Shown here piece by piece: positions 31,501 through 37,899 of a stretch of DNA of 42,135 nucleotides. The notes beneath the pieces were generated by a model. It was not told the origin of the DNA, ran no database searches, and worked only from the letters and a program-made list of their open reading frames with translations. The stretch comes from Clostridia bacterium UC5.1-1D10. GTDB taxonomy: Bacteria; Bacillota; Clostridia; Lachnospirales; Anaerotignaceae. Made by a program: the position numbers and the translations under genes. Each line of letters begins with the position of its first letter. Within the stretch, counting starts at the first letter, position 1. The DNA lies in assembly GCA_001304995.1 (NCBI GenBank), contig BBZU01000022.1:1-42135 (forward strand), read 5' to 3'.

Positions 31501-31791
31501 ATACCATGCATTTGCAGAAACATCGCTGAATGTTACGTTCCCCTTCTGGGTGAAACCAAGGGCTTTGTTTAACATAATAACAAACTCTGCACGTGTAACG
31601 CTGTTGTCGGGTTTGAATGTTCCATCTTCATAGCCGGAAATCAATCCTTTTTCCTGCCATTGTGTAATCACTTTTTCTGCCCAATGACCTGAAATATCAG
31701 TCGCAGGCGCAGCAAATGCCTGTGCGGGTGCAAATGCCAGCGCAGCAGCCAAAGCCATAGATAATGTCATTTTTCCAACTTTTTTGTTCAT
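28600..31791 (-). CDS. SLH-anchored surface protein with duplicated module
   Basis: 1,063 residues, secreted and probably bound to cell-wall polysaccharide. Signal peptide 1-27 ends AQAFA. Three SLH domains follow at about 32-80, 88-137 and 148-200, each with a G(Y/R)xDGTF-type motif. Next come a beta-rich, valine/lysine-rich region (~205-415) and a flexible Gly/Ser linker (~418-434). Then two ~150-residue tandem modules (437-586, 587-738) share SQLTHT, AMNDMARYLGALYRFD or SMNDMARYLGALYRFD, NPALKGSNW and TLRYGF. The last ~320 residues look like a parallel beta-solenoid, ending in an acidic tail. Start at ATG 31791 with AGGTGAT upstream. The ligand is unknown. Confidence 0.88.
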   Translation of the reverse strand: MNKKVGKMTLSMALAAALAFAPAQAFAAPATDISGHWAEKVITQWQEKGLISGYEDGTFKPDNSVTRAEFVIMLNKALGFTQKGNVTFSDVSANAWYYDAVAIAVEAGYCAGYEDGTFKPNATITRAEAAVMIAKAKELTANTEAADKFADASRIPAWAKGSIGAVSVAGFMTGRTDGTFDASNTMTRAEAVSSLDRTMEKEENEEVKDVVVTKDDTVIEGQTIEGNLIIDKAVGDGEVYVNDTTVKGDVIVRGGGDDSIYFHNVIVKGKVSAEKENVRLQLKGDTDISVIEVKEACTIEGKDFKGTVDAISITDEIGTSNKVTIGVPANRVEINGKASVVVKEDVKKLVISEDAASSKVEVAKDATVKTVVADAKVSITGSGQIEKLEANADGITISSSTDVKDTEVADGVDKPSTSTGSGGGGGSSSGGGSSVSVADKLLAATSSAISYKYEDYTYTSQLTHTKDGKNAIVMGEYAAEDIMSGAAMNDMARYLGALYRFDNGTTVKSIIYGDTEFTWSSNLDPALKGSNWAKDPNGTEADGNTLVSVIVDDFQAGKIQDAIQLTLKGSNGSTITLRYGFTVKEDETAKALLEATKSAIDYQYDDYEYTSQLTHTVNGKNAVVSGRYDTMETVLSGASMNDMARYLGALYRFDDGATVKSITYNQETYTWSDSLNPALKGSNWVKNPETPEAEGNTLVSVIVDEFQAGKIQDAITLTLEGTDGSTLTLRYGFIVEEVTVNSSDTLKAALANQSVETVKVSGDITLDEAVNVDRQVTVEVNDGAQLNLNDSFTIGEKATLINKGTITNNGTMTNNGSFDTYEGKLAGTGHVIVANGAVLKINANYNNGADSMLPAVTKIEVQPGGALQSMTTDGSEEATTFVGTSEDARIQTNGATVTFGFADNYSGTHPTMEIEGDVTIPAGQTWYTMFDSAAEAIGIEMTLNGNMTVDGTLKVVSANSTGSELLLKENTVLTVNGTITTAAKGKVTGTDATSVVSIAEGAAGTDTFAAGSTYNWNGSAWEKAVAENEPVTEEESDVKEATVVEAEQVNPEEITAVTLTEEV
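29581..30032 (-). repeat. Second copy of the ~150-residue SLH-protein module
   Basis: Codes for residues ~587-738. It matches the preceding module along its whole length at protein level (SQLTHT, NDMARYLGALYRFDDG, YTWSDSLNPALKGSNW, NTLVSVIVDEFQAGKIQDAI). Divergence at synonymous and some coding sites suggests an old duplication under selection. Confidence 0.85.
30033..30480 (-). repeat. First copy of the ~150-residue SLH-protein module
   Basis: Codes for residues ~437-586, directly after the Gly/Ser linker. Shared landmarks with copy two are SQLTHT, NDMARYLGALYRFDNG, DPALKGSNW and NTLVSVIVDDFQAGKIQDAI. Function unknown; probably an exposed binding module. Confidence 0.85.
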
Positions 31792-31837
31792 TTTTCCTAT
31801 CACCTCTCCTAAACTTTTGTAAACCTAGTTCTCGGCT

Positions 31838-31891
31838 ATTATATCATGCAAAAATCATTATGCAATACAAATTATGTAATTTCCATAATTT
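31838..31891 (-). promoter_or_regulatory. SLH-gene promoter with upstream inverted repeat
   Basis: On the minus strand TTGCAT (31865-31860), a 16-base spacer and a perfect TATAAT (31843-31838), about 47 bases before the ATG. Three bases upstream of the -35 is the perfect inverted repeat AAATTATG-N7-CATAATTT (31891-31869), a possible operator, although the region is AT-rich. I see nothing else in the rest of the 31792-32223 gap except the terminator at 32166-32204. Confidence 0.6.
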
Positions 31892-32165
31892 ACATGTATT
31901 TACTATGTTTACATTAAGAATATTCAAGTTAGTTTTAGATGACATCATGAAATTATATTAAAAATACTGTTTTTATGCCAAAAATCTAACAGTACCCATC
32001 CAATAAAAAATTCAATATTTATGTATTTTTTTACATTTTGCCAAAAACAGAATTTAAAGTATCCATGTATGAAAAACCGTTCTTTTCATTTTTTCTGCAT
32101 AATAGTACTTTCCCTTTTATCAAAAATTGGATTTCTGTATGTAACGAAAAAAACGTATTTTCCCA

Positions 32166-32204
32166 AAATAAAAAGATGGCGAATACACCGATTCCACCAT
32201 CTTT
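32166..32204 (-). terminator. Terminator of the FMN-controlled FGGY kinase gene
   Basis: AAAGATGG / CCATCTTT stem with an inner GAAT / ATTC stem, followed in gene sense by T5-A-T4. It begins about 20 bases after the kinase stop. Confidence 0.85.
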
Positions 32205-32223
32205 TGAAAATATCTTTCGTTAT

Positions 32224-33777
32224 TTACTTTTCTACCTGTCGAATTTCTTCCAATGCTACAAAAGCTGCGCGCATTTCTTCCCGCACCAATTTTGTTTTTC
32301 TTTCATAAATCTTGCGATAATAAGCAGTGCGTTTTGGATCTGGTACAAAGAATTTATCTTCCTTCAGATTCGTTTCAAATGCTGCCTGTAAATCTGGAAT
32401 ATCCCCTATGGCATAAGCTGCCGTTGCCGCATTGGTCATGACAGCTCCCTGCGCTGTTTTCAATGTTGTCACACGGCAATTCAGCATATCCGCTTTAATC
32501 TGGTTCCATAAATCCGAACGGCTTCCACCTTCTGTTACAACGATGTGCTTCAGCTCCACACCAGCGGAACGATATACATCTGTGACACCGATATAATCAT
32601 AAGCAATGGCTTCCAAGACCGCACGCCACAAAACAGCCTGATCTGTATCCATAGTCATATTCAAAAAACAACCGCTGGCAGCAGAAATTTCTCCAAAGCC
32701 ACCAGTCAAATATGGCAAAAACAGGACTCCATTGGCTCCTGGCGGCACCTGTTTTGCCCGTTCTGTCAATATGTCGAAATAGGCGCCCTCTCCTTCTTTT
32801 CCGCAAATATTATCCCGGAACCAACGCAATGCCAAACCACCTGTGCGGATAAATCCCCAGTAAAAATACGTATTTTCCAGCGTACCACTGTTAAAGATTA
32901 AGTCCGTTCCTGGTCTGCTCAATTCTGGTTTAATACCATCTACCGCAATACAGAACATAGCGCATGTCCCAGCAACATCCGCAGCCCTATTGACAGCTGT
33001 AACCCCACATCCGATCATACTCTGCATGGTATCTCCTGCGCCGGCACAAATAGGAATACCTACTGGCAGACCTGTTTTTTCTGCGTATTCTTCTGTGAGA
33101 TGACCAATAATGTCCCATGGTTTAACGATTTTGGGAAGATATTCTTTGGACAGCCCCAGTATTTCCAGCTGTTTGTCACTCCATTCCTTTTTCTCGACTT
33201 TATACCCAAGTCCCCAGCCAGACAATGTGCCCCAGTCAATGAAAGCATCCTTTGCTTTACATCCAGCAAGATGGGACAAAATATAAGGCGCGTTATGGAG
33301 AAATTTCTTTCCTCGATTCTGAAATGCCTCACTATTTCTCAGGAACCACCTGGCAAATAACGCCGGAAACATACAGTTCGGCATAGGATTACCCGTTTCT
33401 TTTGCCCAGATATCCAAACCCAGAGCTGCCAGTTTCTCCGCATCTGCCTGTGTACGGGAATCCAGATAATTGACATATGGTGTTATGGCGTTTCCATCTT
33501 CATCGACACCTACAATTCCTAAAATGACACCATCTCCAAAGATTGCCCGAATATTTTCCGGCGACAACCCTTTTTCCTGCATTTCTTTTACACAGGCAGC
33601 AATACTTTCCACTGCTGCTTCCACATACTGATCCGCATCCATTTCCACCCAACCAGGATGTGGATAGCGAAGCACAGTTGGCGTGCTGTGTTCTGTGACA
33701 CACTGCATATTGCTGTCATACACAGCAGCTTTCACACTCTGGGTTCCCGCATCAAAACCAAGGTAATACTTTTCCAT
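32224..33777 (-). CDS. FGGY-family carbohydrate kinase under FMN-riboswitch control
   Basis: 517 residues. The actin-like phosphate-1 motif GFDAGTQSVKAAVYD opens the chain. The second domain has ICAGAGDTMQSMIGCG with the catalytic-type Asp, VLFLPYLTGG, and VVTEGGSRSDLWNQIKADML near the adenosine site. This is the FGGY fold (xylulokinase, ribulokinase, fuculokinase and relatives), but it is distinct from the XylB also present here, and its substrate is not readable. ATG 33777 has AGAGG ten bases before it. The open frame extends into the riboswitch, which is probably chance. It is alone in its transcript. Control by an FMN riboswitch suggests a link with riboflavin, for example making ribulose 5-phosphate for its synthesis; this is speculative. 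Confidence 0.88.
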   Translation of the reverse strand: MEKYYLGFDAGTQSVKAAVYDSNMQCVTEHSTPTVLRYPHPGWVEMDADQYVEAAVESIAACVKEMQEKGLSPENIRAIFGDGVILGIVGVDEDGNAITPYVNYLDSRTQADAEKLAALGLDIWAKETGNPMPNCMFPALFARWFLRNSEAFQNRGKKFLHNAPYILSHLAGCKAKDAFIDWGTLSGWGLGYKVEKKEWSDKQLEILGLSKEYLPKIVKPWDIIGHLTEEYAEKTGLPVGIPICAGAGDTMQSMIGCGVTAVNRAADVAGTCAMFCIAVDGIKPELSRPGTDLIFNSGTLENTYFYWGFIRTGGLALRWFRDNICGKEGEGAYFDILTERAKQVPPGANGVLFLPYLTGGFGEISAASGCFLNMTMDTDQAVLWRAVLEAIAYDYIGVTDVYRSAGVELKHIVVTEGGSRSDLWNQIKADMLNCRVTTLKTAQGAVMTNAATAAYAIGDIPDLQAAFETNLKEDKFFVPDPKRTAYYRKIYERKTKLVREEMRAAFVALEEIRQVEK

Positions 33778-33810
33778 ACATTTTAGCCTCTTTTCTGTTT
33801 TTGGGGCAAT

Positions 33811-33860
33811 AAAAAAGCCCCGTATTTTCTGACTGCCATAAGCTAGCCATCTTACAGGGC
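33811..33860 (-). terminator. Riboswitch expression-platform terminator
   Basis: GCCCTGTA (33860-33853) pairs with TACGGGGC (33824-33817, one G-T pair), followed by T6, 34 bases before the kinase ATG. Upstream, TTCTGC and GCAGAA near 33872-33896 can form a further hairpin. In the classical arrangement FMN binding would favour the terminator and lower kinase expression. Confidence 0.75.
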
Positions 33861-33904
33861 AATGTTTCTTTTCTGCACGAAAAATAACCGCAGAACAAAA
33901 AAGC

Positions 33905-34022
33905 ATATCTTCTCTCATCCAGACTATACTGTCGGCTTCGTAATTTCAACGAATCCTGCCGCCAAAAGCAGCTCGCGGGCTATCACCGCCGGTAGGGAAT
34001 TTCACCCTGCCCCGAAGACACT
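33905..34022 (-). promoter_or_regulatory. FMN riboswitch (RFN element)
   Basis: The conserved RFN core is clear on the minus strand: CTTCGGGGCAGGGTGAAAT, then TCCCTACCGGCGGTGATAGC and CCGCGAGC, then a variable arm, TTGAAATTACGAAGCCGAC, and the closing GTCTGGATGAGAGAAGAT. It senses FMN in the nascent leader. Here it precedes a sugar kinase and not a rib operon or riboflavin transporter gene. Confidence 0.95.
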
Positions 34023-34038
34023 TTTTTCCTACGCATAC

Positions 34039-34067
34039 ATTATACTGCTCTTGTGTACGGCATACAA
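34039..34067 (-). promoter_or_regulatory. Promoter of the FMN riboswitch-kinase unit
   Basis: TTGTAT (34067-34062), 17-base spacer and perfect TATAAT (34044-34039) on the minus strand, just upstream of the riboswitch and downstream of the sugar-operon terminator. The kinase therefore has its own transcript. The 33778-34215 gap is fully taken by this promoter, the riboswitch and two terminators. Confidence 0.75.
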
Positions 34068-34120
34068 CTACCAAGGTGACGATAATCCACCCCCTTTTTC
34101 TGTCATGTTTACTAATGACA

Positions 34121-34155
34121 GAAAAAAACAGACAGCCACATATATGGCTGCCTGT
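34121..34155 (-). terminator. Terminator of the xylose operon
   Basis: An 11-bp stem ACAGGCAGCCA / TGGCTGTCTGT (one G-T pair) with a 6-base loop, followed in gene sense by T7. A second hairpin CAGGAAGT / ACTTCCTG lies just upstream, and an inverted repeat CTGTCA / TGACAG overlaps the T run. Confidence 0.9.
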
Positions 34156-34215
34156 TTATCAGGAAGTCATCCACGAAACTTCCTGAAAGAAAGGGATTTC
34201 CAAACTATTTTGCAA

Positions 34216-34932
34216 TTATGCAAAGGGATTTTCAGTAGGGTAAGGCAAAGATTTAGGCTGGTTGTAAGCGATATCTGTTACGCCCAGATATTTGAAGACT
34301 TCAAACAGCGCTTTGCCGTGGTGACCGAATGTAACTGCACCGTGGTGAGGATACTGTTTTTCGATCAGAACATGACGATAGAATCTGTTCATTTCGGGAA
34401 TTGCAAAGATACCGATGGAACCAAAGGAACGTGTAGGAACATCCAGAACTTCGCCCTGTGCTACATAAGCACGCAGCTGTGTGGAAGCTGTTGTCTGAAG
34501 ACGGAAGAATGTGATATCCCCTGCTTTGATGTCGCCTTCCATAGTACCTCTTGTGATATCAGGTTCACCATCGGGTTCCAGCTGACGTTTCATGATAAGC
34601 TGATAGCTCATATGAGGATTGCACAGCAGGCTGGAGCATGTGTTGCCGCAGTGGAAGCCCATGAATGTTTCATTCAGGCGATAATCGCATTTGCCTTTGA
34701 TATCTTCATTGTAGATCTGTGCAGGTACGGAGTTATTGATATCCAGCAGTGTTACAGGTGCGTTGGATACGCACAGACCAATGTATTCGCTCAGTGCGCC
34801 GTAAATATCTACTTCACAAGAAATGGGAATGCCTCTGCCTGTAAAACGAGAGTTACATAACAAGGAACGAATCCGAATTCTGTCTGGAATGCAGGCCAAC
34901 ATTTGTTTGCAAATGCAGCGTATTTGGAGCAA
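34216..34932 (-). CDS. C-terminal fragment of the sugar isomerase
   Basis: Observed frame of 238 codons; true coding starts about 34853. It carries the catalytic C-terminal part of the isomerase with EVDIYGALSEYIG, LLDINNSVPAQIYNED, GFHCGNTCSSLL and FGHHGKALFEVFKYLG, which contain the acidic and His residues expected around the metal. The first ~25 residues as read (before NSRFTG) are out of frame and not native. Confidence 0.75.
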   Translation of the reverse strand: MLQIRCICKQMLACIPDRIRIRSLLCNSRFTGRGIPISCEVDIYGALSEYIGLCVSNAPVTLLDINNSVPAQIYNEDIKGKCDYRLNETFMGFHCGNTCSSLLCNPHMSYQLIMKRQLEPDGEPDITRGTMEGDIKAGDITFFRLQTTASTQLRAYVAQGEVLDVPTRSFGSIGIFAIPEMNRFYRHVLIEKQYPHHGAVTFGHHGKALFEVFKYLGVTDIAYNQPKSLPYPTENPFA

Positions 34933-35222
34933 CCCAGATTGTCTTTCATCCAGTCTTCCAGTGTCAGTTCATACTGAGCCAGTCTAGGCAGAACGCCTGC
35001 ATAAGGATTTTCATTGCCCAGTTCTGCTGCCATTTCTTCAACTTTGGCAGGGATACGAGGGTCATCTTTATGTTTGTTGTAAGCTACCAGCAGATCCAGT
35101 TCGGAGTGTTCTTCCACTGCTACGCCCAGATCATACAGCGCTTTAATAGGTGCGTTACAAGCCAGGAAGTCATTGGGACGAGGGCCAAATGCAAAGATCT
35201 TCAGACCTTTCAGACCGACCAA
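34809..35222 (-). CDS. Middle fragment of the sugar isomerase
   Basis: Observed frame of 137 codons; native coding runs about 35305-34854. It contains LKIFAFGPRPNDFLACNAP and the substrate-binding middle domain up to FQTEFGFVPCYV, where the frame breaks. The residues after that, TLVLQAEAFPFLVK, are an artefact. Confidence 0.7.
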   Translation of the reverse strand: MVGLKGLKIFAFGPRPNDFLACNAPIKALYDLGVAVEEHSELDLLVAYNKHKDDPRIPAKVEEMAAELGNENPYAGVLPRLAQYELTLEDWMKDNLGCSKYAAFANKCWPAFQTEFGFVPCYVTLVLQAEAFPFLVK

Positions 35223-35683
35223 TGCTGTTGCAACGGGAACAAATTCACGAATCTGCTGTGCAACTTCTTCTGCTGTACCGCAAGGATATTCGGGAATGTA
35301 TACTTTTTGCCTCTCAGACCCAGGTTGTAAGAAGCATTCAGCATACCACAGTAAGCATCACCACGGCCATTCATCAGGTCGCCGTCACCTTCTGCTGCAC
35401 ATGTGTACATCAGAGGGCCATCGAACATATCAGCGATCATAGTTTCAGGTGTTTCAGGACCGAAGTTGCCCAGGAAAACAACCAGTGCGTCAACGCCAGC
35501 AGCTTTTACATCTTCTACTGCTTTTTTCGCATCCAGTTCTGTTTCTACACAGATGGGGCATTCATACAAATCAGCGCCATAAGCTTTTGCAACATTATGA
35601 CGACGCATTTCGGACAATTCAATAGGGAAACATCCACGGCTAACGGAAATGATACCCATTTTTACTACTGGAATATTCTGCAT
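35210..35683 (-). CDS. N-terminal fragment of the sugar isomerase
   Basis: Observed frame of 157 codons from ATG 35683. MGIISVSRGCFPIELSEMRR is the typical N-terminus of fucose-isomerase-like proteins, followed by VDALVVFLGNFGPETPE and YTCAAEGDGDLMNGRGDAYC. The frame breaks at the A5 run 35304-35308; the last ~30 residues as read are not native. It lies 35 bases after the DUF4867 gene. Confidence 0.75.
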   Translation of the reverse strand: MQNIPVVKMGIISVSRGCFPIELSEMRRHNVAKAYGADLYECPICVETELDAKKAVEDVKAAGVDALVVFLGNFGPETPETMIADMFDGPLMYTCAAEGDGDLMNGRGDAYCGMLNASYNLGLRGKKYTFPNILAVQQKKLHSRFVNLFPLQQHWSV

Positions 35684-35718
35684 GATAGATTACCTCTCTT
35701 TCAAAATATGTCTTCTCT

Positions 35719-36357
35719 TTAAATTTCGTTTGCAATGTCAATATTAACTCCGTCCAGGCCAACGAATGCACCGTCTCCGGCTTCGCTGGCATCGGCATGG
35801 GCGATGAGCCATTTATTTCTTGCACGCAGGAGGGGATCTTCTGCGTGCAATGCTGCAATTTCCGGTTTATCTGTGTTTGTGCCTTTGGGCAGTACCACAG
35901 CTACGCGGAAGCCTGCACCCTTCTTTGCTTCGCAAGGTGCATAGTGCAGTGTTGTAGCATATACTTCCACCGCTGTTCCGGCAGGTACCAAAAAGGCACG
36001 GATGGTTGCTGTATCCAGATGGTAGTCTGGAGTAATATCAGTCTGTTTGCCAAGCAGCAGAATCATATCTTCACAAGGAATATTGATTTCGCTGTCACGA
36101 TGATATTCCACGCAGTTCAGTTTTGTATTTGTTCCATTGCAAAAACCAATCTGAATGGGCATTCCGCCATATACATTGTCTTCCAGTTCTTTTTTCGCAG
36201 GTGTGTTTTCCAAAGAATCATCACCGGGAACATAGATGACACCATCTGTGGGTTTTTCTGTTTTGGAAAGAGCTGTCAACAGTTCATCCAAATGCAGTCC
36301 TTTCACTACCTTTCCGTACTGACGGAAAGATGCATCGAATACAGATTCGATTTTCAT
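35719..36357 (-). CDS. DUF4867 family protein, cupin-like, xylose-cluster member
   Basis: 212 residues. It resembles the family I know as DUF4867, which sits beside sugar isomerases in Firmicutes. The core looks like a small beta-barrel related to cupins/ureidoglycolate-lyase-like folds: KLNCVEYHRDSEINIPCED, then PAGTAVEVYATTLHYAPCE with possible metal ligands His, Glu and Cys. There is no signal peptide. Its place between xylulokinase and isomerase, 15 bases after xylB, suggests a role in the sugar pathway such as aldose mutarotation or isomerase assistance. That is inference; no activity is known to me. Confidence 0.7.
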   Translation of the reverse strand: MKIESVFDASFRQYGKVVKGLHLDELLTALSKTEKPTDGVIYVPGDDSLENTPAKKELEDNVYGGMPIQIGFCNGTNTKLNCVEYHRDSEINIPCEDMILLLGKQTDITPDYHLDTATIRAFLVPAGTAVEVYATTLHYAPCEAKKGAGFRVAVVLPKGTNTDKPEIAALHAEDPLLRARNKWLIAHADASEAGDGAFVGLDGVNIDIANEI

Positions 36358-36372
36358 ATTTTCACCTTCTCT

Positions 36373-37899
36373 TTATAATTCTGCCAGTTTGTGCCAGCTG
36401 TCCTTCAATGCAGGATACAGGCCACGGTAGATTTCATAGAATTTATCATATTCAGCCACATGTTCTGCAACAGGTGCCTGAGAAGCGTTTACGCCAACGA
36501 TCTTTCTGCATGCTTCTGGTACGGAAGGATACAAACCGGCGCCAACGCCAGCCAAGATTGCTACGCCCAAAGCAGGGCCTTCTTTACTGATAGTAGTTGC
36601 AACAGGACATCCCAGAATATCTGCCATCATCTGACGCCAGAAAGCGGAGGAACCGCCGCCACCACAAGCCAGAATCACATCAGACTGTACGCCCATACCA
36701 CGAAGGATTTCTGCACAGTCACGGAGGCTGAATGTTACCCCTTCCATAACGGCACGCACCAGATCATATCTGGTGTGCATACCAGACAGGCCAACGAAAG
36801 CACCACGACAATCAGGATCCAAATGAGGTGTTCTTTCACCCATCAGGTAAGGCAGATAAATCAGGCGGTTGGAGCCGATAGGTGTTTTTGCAGCTTCTGC
36901 TGTCATCAGATCATAAGGATCTACACCCTGTTTATCTGCTTCCACTTTGTCTGCATCACAGAAGTTATCGCGATACCATTTCAGGGACTGACCAGCTGCC
37001 AGTGTAACACCCATTACATGCCATGCGCCGGGAACTGCGCAGCAGAAAGTATGTACTCTTCCCTGAGGGTCGATGGAAAGCTTATCTGTGTGGGCAAATA
37101 CCACACCAGAAGTACCGATTGTAGCGAAAGCTCTGCCATCTTCTACAACACCTGTACCAACAGCTGCCGCTGCGTTGTCACCAGCGCCGCCAACAACGAT
37201 GGTACCTTCTTTCAGTCCTGTCAGTGCGGCCGCTTCAGCAGTGATGGTACCTGTTACTTCAGGACTTTCATATACTTTTGCAAGCATTGCAGGATCAATG
37301 TCCAATTTTTCCAATACTTCCTGAGACCAGCAGCGATTCGGCACATCCAGCAGGCCCATACCAGAAGCATCAGAAACTTCTGTCGCAAATACATTACAAA
37401 GTTTATAACGGATATAGTCTTTCGCCAGCAAAATGTGGCGTGCTTTTGCATAAATTTCAGGTTCGTGTTTTCTTACCCAAAGGATTTTCCCAGCAGTAAA
37501 ACCTGTCAGTGCAGGGTTTGCTGTGATTTCGATGTAGCGTTCTTTGCCGCCCATCAAAGCATGGATTTCTTCACATTCCACAGCAGTTCTCTGATCACAC
37601 CACAGGATGGAGGGACGAAGCACTTCACCCTTTTCATCCAGCAACACCAAAGAATGCATCTGACCAGATAAACCAATGCCACGAATTTCTCCTGCGTCAA
37701 TGCCGCTCTTTGCGAGAACAGCGCGGATGCCATCTACGACAGCTTTCCACCAGTCCGCAGGATCTTGTTCAGCCCAACCATTTTTAGGCTGTGCCATAGG
37801 ATATTCCCCTGTATAGGAGGCAACCCCATGACCCGCTTCATCAAAAAGCACCGTTTTGGTACCGGAGGTACCAATGTCGATACCAAGCAAATAATTCAT
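36373..37899 (-). CDS. xylB: Xylulokinase
   Basis: Phosphorylates D-xylulose to xylulose 5-phosphate for the pentose phosphate pathway. 508 residues, normal length. FGGY landmarks: LLGIDIGTSGTKTVLFDE, GIGLSGQMHSLVLLD (sugar-binding, typical of XylB), ILWCDQRT, the catalytic-type Asp in VVGGAGDNAAAAVG, and ILACGGGGSSAFWRQMMADI near the adenosine site. ATG 37899 overlaps the permease stop (ATGA), with AAGGAGG upstream. It forms a block with the DUF4867 and isomerase genes. Confidence 0.93.
   Translation of the reverse strand: MNYLLGIDIGTSGTKTVLFDEAGHGVASYTGEYPMAQPKNGWAEQDPADWWKAVVDGIRAVLAKSGIDAGEIRGIGLSGQMHSLVLLDEKGEVLRPSILWCDQRTAVECEEIHALMGGKERYIEITANPALTGFTAGKILWVRKHEPEIYAKARHILLAKDYIRYKLCNVFATEVSDASGMGLLDVPNRCWSQEVLEKLDIDPAMLAKVYESPEVTGTITAEAAALTGLKEGTIVVGGAGDNAAAAVGTGVVEDGRAFATIGTSGVVFAHTDKLSIDPQGRVHTFCCAVPGAWHVMGVTLAAGQSLKWYRDNFCDADKVEADKQGVDPYDLMTAEAAKTPIGSNRLIYLPYLMGERTPHLDPDCRGAFVGLSGMHTRYDLVRAVMEGVTFSLRDCAEILRGMGVQSDVILACGGGGSSAFWRQMMADILGCPVATTISKEGPALGVAILAGVGAGLYPSVPEACRKIVGVNASQAPVAEHVAEYDKFYEIYRGLYPALKDSWHKLAEL

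Larger units (their letters stand above)
34216..35683 (-). pseudogene. L-fucose-isomerase-family sugar isomerase, probably XylA-II (~489 aa), two frameshifts
   Basis: Three overlapping frames form one COG2407-type isomerase if one A is restored in the A5 run at 35304-35308 and one A near 34853-34854 (gene sense). The repaired joins read GKKVYIPEYPCGTAEEV and PCYVNSRFTGRGIPISCEV. Such enzymes interconvert an aldose and a ketose at a divalent metal. From memory, the order xylB, small hypothetical protein, fucose-isomerase-like protein matches Clostridium acetobutylicum, where the isomerase is the alternative xylose isomerase XylA-II. That makes D-xylose to D-xylulose the best guess, with L-fucose, D-arabinose or L-arabinose as alternatives. 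ATG 35683 has GAGAGG upstream. Confidence 0.75.

Noticed and set aside
28600-31791. Plus-strand frames and Ala/Gly-rich stretches opposite the SLH gene
   Set aside because: Low-complexity mirrors of the Gly/Ser linker and beta-repeats.
33777-33918. N-terminal extension of the FGGY kinase into the riboswitch
   Set aside because: The open frame is there, but it would translate the aptamer's end and terminator, and the family's N-terminus begins at ATG 33777 with a ribosome site.
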